Source: Lineus longissimus
Lineage: Eukaryota; Nemertea; Pilidiophora; Heteronemertea; Lineidae
Assembly: GCF_910592395.1 (NCBI RefSeq)
Contig: NC_088310.1
Coordinates: 17,305,501-17,369,500 of the forward strand
Direction: 5' to 3'
Length of the DNA stretch: 64,000 nt
The notes under the pieces were generated by a model, which made no database searches, was not told where the DNA came from, and worked only from the letters and a program-made list of their open reading frames with translations. The translations under genes and the position numbers were made by a program. Shown here piece by piece: positions 56,101 to 62,100 of this stretch. The first letter of the stretch is position 1; every line of letters starts with the position of its first letter.

Positions 56101-59100
56101 TGACTTCTATGGATTTTTTTGTTGATTTACGTTTAGGCCTATTATTCAAGGTTGATCCACATGTCTAGTCAATACACGGTCATCAGTCATGTGGCATGCT
56201 CAATACATTATATTGTAGCCAATAACAGGTTCCTGTTCAAAACGTCTGAAAATACCACCAATTTTTGGCTACTGATGAAAGCAGCTTTAAAACAATGAAT
56301 AAATTTGGTGAGACTTCTTTCTAGATCTCTTTTCAGAAATCGTAAGAGTTCTGTGTGAACCACCTCTGTCCTATAGTCCTAAACTCTTTCATATTTTAGG
56401 GGCTGCTGCTCCTAGTACGTTGACACCAACAAGGCCAGGCAGTGCAGCCAGTCACTTGTGTCTCATGCTCAAAATATTGCGATGGATCTGCCGGTACGGT
56501 CATCACAACTCAATGTATTGAGAAAAAGCCTCTGTTCTACCTCCCATTTTGTACTTGGGACTCCAACAATACCGGTTCATGCCTCTGAGCTGACGACCCA
56601 AACTTTCTCTCGTTGTAGAAGCCCATTCTCCTACTTGGACAGCGATGAAGATGAAGACAGCATCAAGCCGTGTAAGATTGATATCGACCTTGGCCTGTCG
56701 GGCTATGCCAATGCCAGAAGGTGAGAAAAATTTGCAGTCTGATAGCTATAGCTGTTTTGATAGCTAGCTATAATATATAATGATGTTCCTGCCACTTGTT
56801 GGTTGTTCTCATGCATCAGTGCAGAAAGTGTGTTGTCACCAATTCACCTACTTTTTGGGGAAGATTGAGAGCTAGTTTGTATAGTTCTGCACCAGGTTGT
56901 TGAAAACAAATTTTGTTACTGGACACCAACGTTAACTTGACGTTATTTCTTTCAGTTTAACAGCCCTTTAACTTAACACCAAGTTAACACCAGTGTTCGT
57001 GACAAACCTTGCTTTGAACAACCGTGCCCAGGTGTATTACTCCTTAATGTGGCACACAGTTTTCATGTTCCCAGCTTGGTCTCACGTAGAGAAAGAAAAA
57101 TTGGGGGAATCAAGTTGAAATCTTTGAATTTGAGTTGTGCTCGAACAAGTCAAGCCATTCATCTGTGATGATGCATTTTCTAACCATTTTGGTTAAACGA
57201 GACATCACTGATTGAAAAGGTTTCTCTCCAAGCCCATGTTCAAGGTGAGCTCAGTGAATGTGCGTTTGATTCCAGGTATTATGACATGAAGAGGACTGCG
57301 TCCAAGAAGGAACAGAAGACAGTCGAGTCTTCGACAAAGGCGTTGAAATCTGCCGAAAGAAAGACGAAACAAACACTAAAGAGTGCTCAAGTTGCTGCCA
57401 GTATCAATAAGGCCAGGAAGGTGTACTGGTGAGTCGGTTCTCATCTGACATGACTGAGTTGTTTTGTTCTCAAAAGCACGCTTAGTGTTCAGTGCCTATT
57501 AGGACTTGCAATGAGGAACCTGCTCAACAAAACCTGCCAATAGGGGGCCCTGCAGGCAAGTGGACCATAGTTGTAATGAGAAAGCCACTTCCCGGGTCGA
57601 TGATTATTGAATATTTCATCCCTTCATTACTCTACATGGGGAAATTGCACCAAAAACGTTGTTTTTCTGAACGCTTCAATTATTCATGTTGGCTATTAAA
57701 TCATTCTGCCTTGATTGAAAACAAAGATTTGAGCATAGATGTTTTTAATTGGTTTTCCAACTTGATATGCTGACAAATTATGGAGAAATTTAGTGTCATC
57801 ACTTTATTTTCAGAAGCAAAACTGGTCTGTTTGATAATTGAGCCATGAGGGAGTGATATTTTTCATTTGTTATGACTGGATGGGCCATTAATCAATACTG
57901 GGATATCCAACTATATTTTAGCGGGATTTGTGATGACAGTGAGATTTCCTTCGCAATTCAGCCAAAATTGCTTGTCAAGAATTGGGTCATGGCCTTTTCT
58001 AGGCATTTTTGATGTCTCTTTCCTCCCTTAAGGATGAGCTGCAAGTTATGATCATATACAGGTTATCCTTGCCTATAACGTCTTCTATACCTTCTTGTAC
58101 AGCTGAAGATGAACCATACATTTAATTAGGCCCACCGACAAAGGGGTATCATCAGGGGTTCTAGGTAATAAAGGTATAGGAAAAAAGGTACAGGAAAAAA
58201 GGTACGGAAATAAAGGTACAGGAAATAAAAGGACAAGAAATAAAAGGACTAGAAATAAAGGTACCGGAAAAAAAGGTACTGGAAATAAAGGTACACAAAA
58301 TGGCATAAATAGGTAAAAAAGTACACAATTTTTTAAGAATTTTTTTAGAATCTTATGTTCTTCAACTGGTTCAGATTCGGCCTATGCCTTTTTCTTTTCT
58401 TGCCCATTTTCCTTCTTCTGTGACTAAGGTGGTGCCTTAAAATAGTTTAATACATTGCGGACAATTTTGTTATGGAAGAAGTTGGGGGAGCTGACCTTTT
58501 TTAACTGCATTCATGTTCTTTTAAATTTTTAAATACTCGTGTCTATTCTTATCTTATTATATTTTTATGGTTCCCATGATGTTAATTACCATGATGTTAA
58601 TTACCTTTAATTGAGTAATCAGTAATTAGTCCAACTGGAATCCCTTTTTTCCAATAATGTTGTGAAGACATTGTAAACTTAGAGAATAGAAATATTGCAC
58701 AAGAAACCATGTATTGCACAAGAAACCATGTGATTTAAAGTTGAACTGTAAGGAGGAGTTCTATCAGCAACCCCTGGACATAAATCTGAATATGATTAAA
58801 CTCATTCTATGTTGTTTCGCATTAAACTCATTAAATTGCAATTAATCAATTAACATTCATCATCGAACTGGACCCAATTAAGAATTTGCCTGGCCAATTA
58901 GGTCTTAACAGACAAATTATTAGATTTAAGACCAAACACAAGCTATATAGGGAAATTGGCGAAAATCTTAATGTGAAATGCAAGGTAGGATGCCAGATGC
59001 ACCCCGGTACCTTTATTTCCAGTACTTTTATTTCCTGTACTTTTATTTCCTGTACCTTTATTTCCGTACCTTTTTTCCTGTACCTTTTTTTCCTGTACCT

Positions 59101-62100
59101 TTATTACCGTAACCATCATCAGGAGTAGGTGTGAATACTCAAGAAATCTTTGTAGTAAAGTCCACCCTCTAGGCCTAGTCTTGCTCGGTCACGTATGATT
59201 ATTCAAAAACCACCATTATGTACCCCATCGGGCCTCATTGCCATGTCACCCAAAAACGTTATAGGCAAGGATAACCTGTATGTTTCCCTTGCAGGTTCGA
59301 AAAGTTCCTCTGGTTTATCAGTTCTGAGAATTATCTTGTGATCGGTGGTCGTGATCAACAGCAAAATGAAATCATCTACAAAAAATACTTGAAGCCAGGT
59401 AAGTTTGGTCAAGTTATGTCTAAAAGCTAGTATCATCAGAGAATAATATATTTGGGAGGATCTGGATATGAATATACTGTGTTGACAGTGATAGGCAGTT
59501 GAGACATTTGTGTTACACATATATCTATTACACATAAGATAGGCTTTTTGTACTGGCACTCCTCAACCGGTTATATGCCGTTGACACAGTATGTATGTCA
59601 TGATAAAAAAAAGAAAATACTCATTGACTGGTGTAAAAAGAAAAAAACGAGAAGAAAAGCTAGTGATACACACAAAAAACCACTCATCCCCAAGCAAAAA
59701 AAGAAAAATGTCTTAAGAATAGCGCCTCCTAGTGGAGAGTGTTCTTCCAACATCCTTTTGCTTCATATCATAAAAAAGGTTGTGAGAGCAAAGAATATGG
59801 TTTTCCTTTAGAAAGTGTATAAGGAATAGATAAAAATAATAATATTTCGTTCAATAATCAAATAAGAAAAGTACCATGTTTATTAAGTGATAGTATGAAT
59901 AAAAAACAGTAATATTATGAGGGATTTAATACATGACATGTAACATTCTGCTCCCTTGCAGGTGATCTGTACGTGCATGCTGATCTCCATGGTGCTAGTA
60001 GTGTTATCATTAAGAATCACTCGCTGAGTAAGTACCTCCTTTTCTCCAACTACAGGGTGGCCCTGAAAACTTTTCCTTCACACAACGGATACACAATAGA
60101 ATCCTGTTGTGCAAGGGAAAGGTTTTCTGGGCCACCCTGTAGAGCCAGATGGTGTAGCTAGAGTTAAAGCTTTGGGTGCGTGGAGTTCAGCTTTAAATGA
60201 TCTACATGACCAACAGAGAGCATTATTACCAAGCTGTGGACTGCCCAGTCACCTTCCACTGGTAGTCTCCATCAAATTGCAGGTAAATTGGAAAAATTCA
60301 AAATCTTACTAACTATGACGCTCTTGCGACTCTTATCCCTGAACCCTAATGAGCCTTCCATGCAGCGATCATCTTTGTGCCGATTGATGCATTGACAACA
60401 TGGCTAGCTGAGGCAATGAAATGTATCATGACTCAACTGACTCGTTATCGCTTATCCTGATACAATGACCTGTGCAAGGAGTTGTGGGTGCTAAAAATGA
60501 TAAAAAACACATTTTTTTCACTGTGAACAAAATTGAGATACGTTTAGAAAAAACATTTACTAATGAAGTAGGAGAAGAACAAACGTACTGAAAGGAACTT
60601 GCCTTGCCCTTTTAAAGGGGGACTACAGGCAGGAGTAGAGGGGCTAATTTGGCCATCTTCAGGTGACTGATATACACAGTAAGGGCCCTGGGTCATGTCA
60701 AATACAGCACTAAATATATTCCTCGTACAAGCGCGAATCATTTCAACGTAGTGTGAGATGTCAGAGACCCCTATTGGCGGCTTTGTCTAACTTTATCTTG
60801 CCTGCCTAGCTGCTGCCTATATTGTCCCTTTAACAACTTCTGATCTCTCACTTTCCCAGGTGATGCGATTCCTCCCAAGACTTTGAATGAAGCTGGCGTT
60901 ATGGCGGTGTGTAACAGCGCGGCATGGGATGCCCGCGTGGTCACTAGTGCCTGGTATGTCTATCACGACCAGGTATGACACTGCACAATTTTCCATTGAT
61001 CAGGAATTTTTCATGTTTATTGAAGTCATTTCGACTTCGAAGTTGTTTTGACTGTTGGTCCATTATGGCTTGTTGCTATTCATCATCATAGTTTCGAAAG
61101 TTTTTTTGCAAACCTCTTGAAAGGGGTGAGCCATTAAATTTTACTGTTGGTTAAGTTTTTGGTCATATGCTATGTCGCAGTGCAATTACATGTATCATGC
61201 ATGCAACTTTGCTTAAAGTGATACTATGATGTGATTTACAACTTTGTGGAAATACGTTCGTTTTTAATTGTTGATCACAAATGTAAAGCTCAAATTTTCC
61301 ATTTTTGATTAGATTTATTATAAAATTGCTGTTTTAATCGCGTCAGACTGGCCAACTGCTGAAGACGTTTTGAAAAACCCGCCCTAAATGTTCATGTTGT
61401 GACGTCATCAATGAAAACGTGGTCGGCGTAGCGCAATTTCAACAGCATCGAAGCGAGCCGTCTGGGCGGGATTAAAACCATCAATTTCGAGAAAATGTGC
61501 ATTTCGATTCGAAAACCTTACTGATTCATGAGAAAGTGACGTAGTTATTTGTCAAAAACAGCTAAAACACGATATGGTGAAATTTGACACGAGTTACCCT
61601 TTAAACTTGGTATTTGTAATTATCTGATATATCTTATTTTGCCAAAATAGTAAGCTTGAGGCTGACTCTGCATGAATTTAGATTCTGACTTTGCGAAAAT
61701 TTGATGTTTTTCTCTCAATATTTTCATTCGGTCTCTGCTACTCATGTTACTGGGAAAGTGTAAATGGTCGTACCATAGTAGCAGTACCAGTAGTTTAGGT
61801 CTGAAATGGGCTCTCATGCCAAGAGTGACTAGTTTGGCTGACTTCTCAATACACAGAGTTGACAAATGTTATCTTTTGAACAATTTCAGGTGTCTAAGAC
61901 AGCTCCTACTGGAGAATACCTGAGCACTGGCAGTTTCATGATAAGAGGTAAGGAAACTTTTTGTTATGTTTTGTAAGTCTGTTAAAAAATAACCTGCAGT
62001 TCTAAATCATGAGTGACTGGATTGTCTCTTTAATTTCAAAAATGGATTTCCAAGATGGCCGCCTGGAGATCACAAAATAGGTCAAATCTAAATGTATCAT

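Noticed and set aside
56401-56618. Possible extra NEMF exon before exon 14
   Set aside because: Although preceded by TTTTAG, it has no donor, shows no similarity to NEMF, and exons 13 and 14 already join in frame with the expected LLG-SPFSYL sequence.
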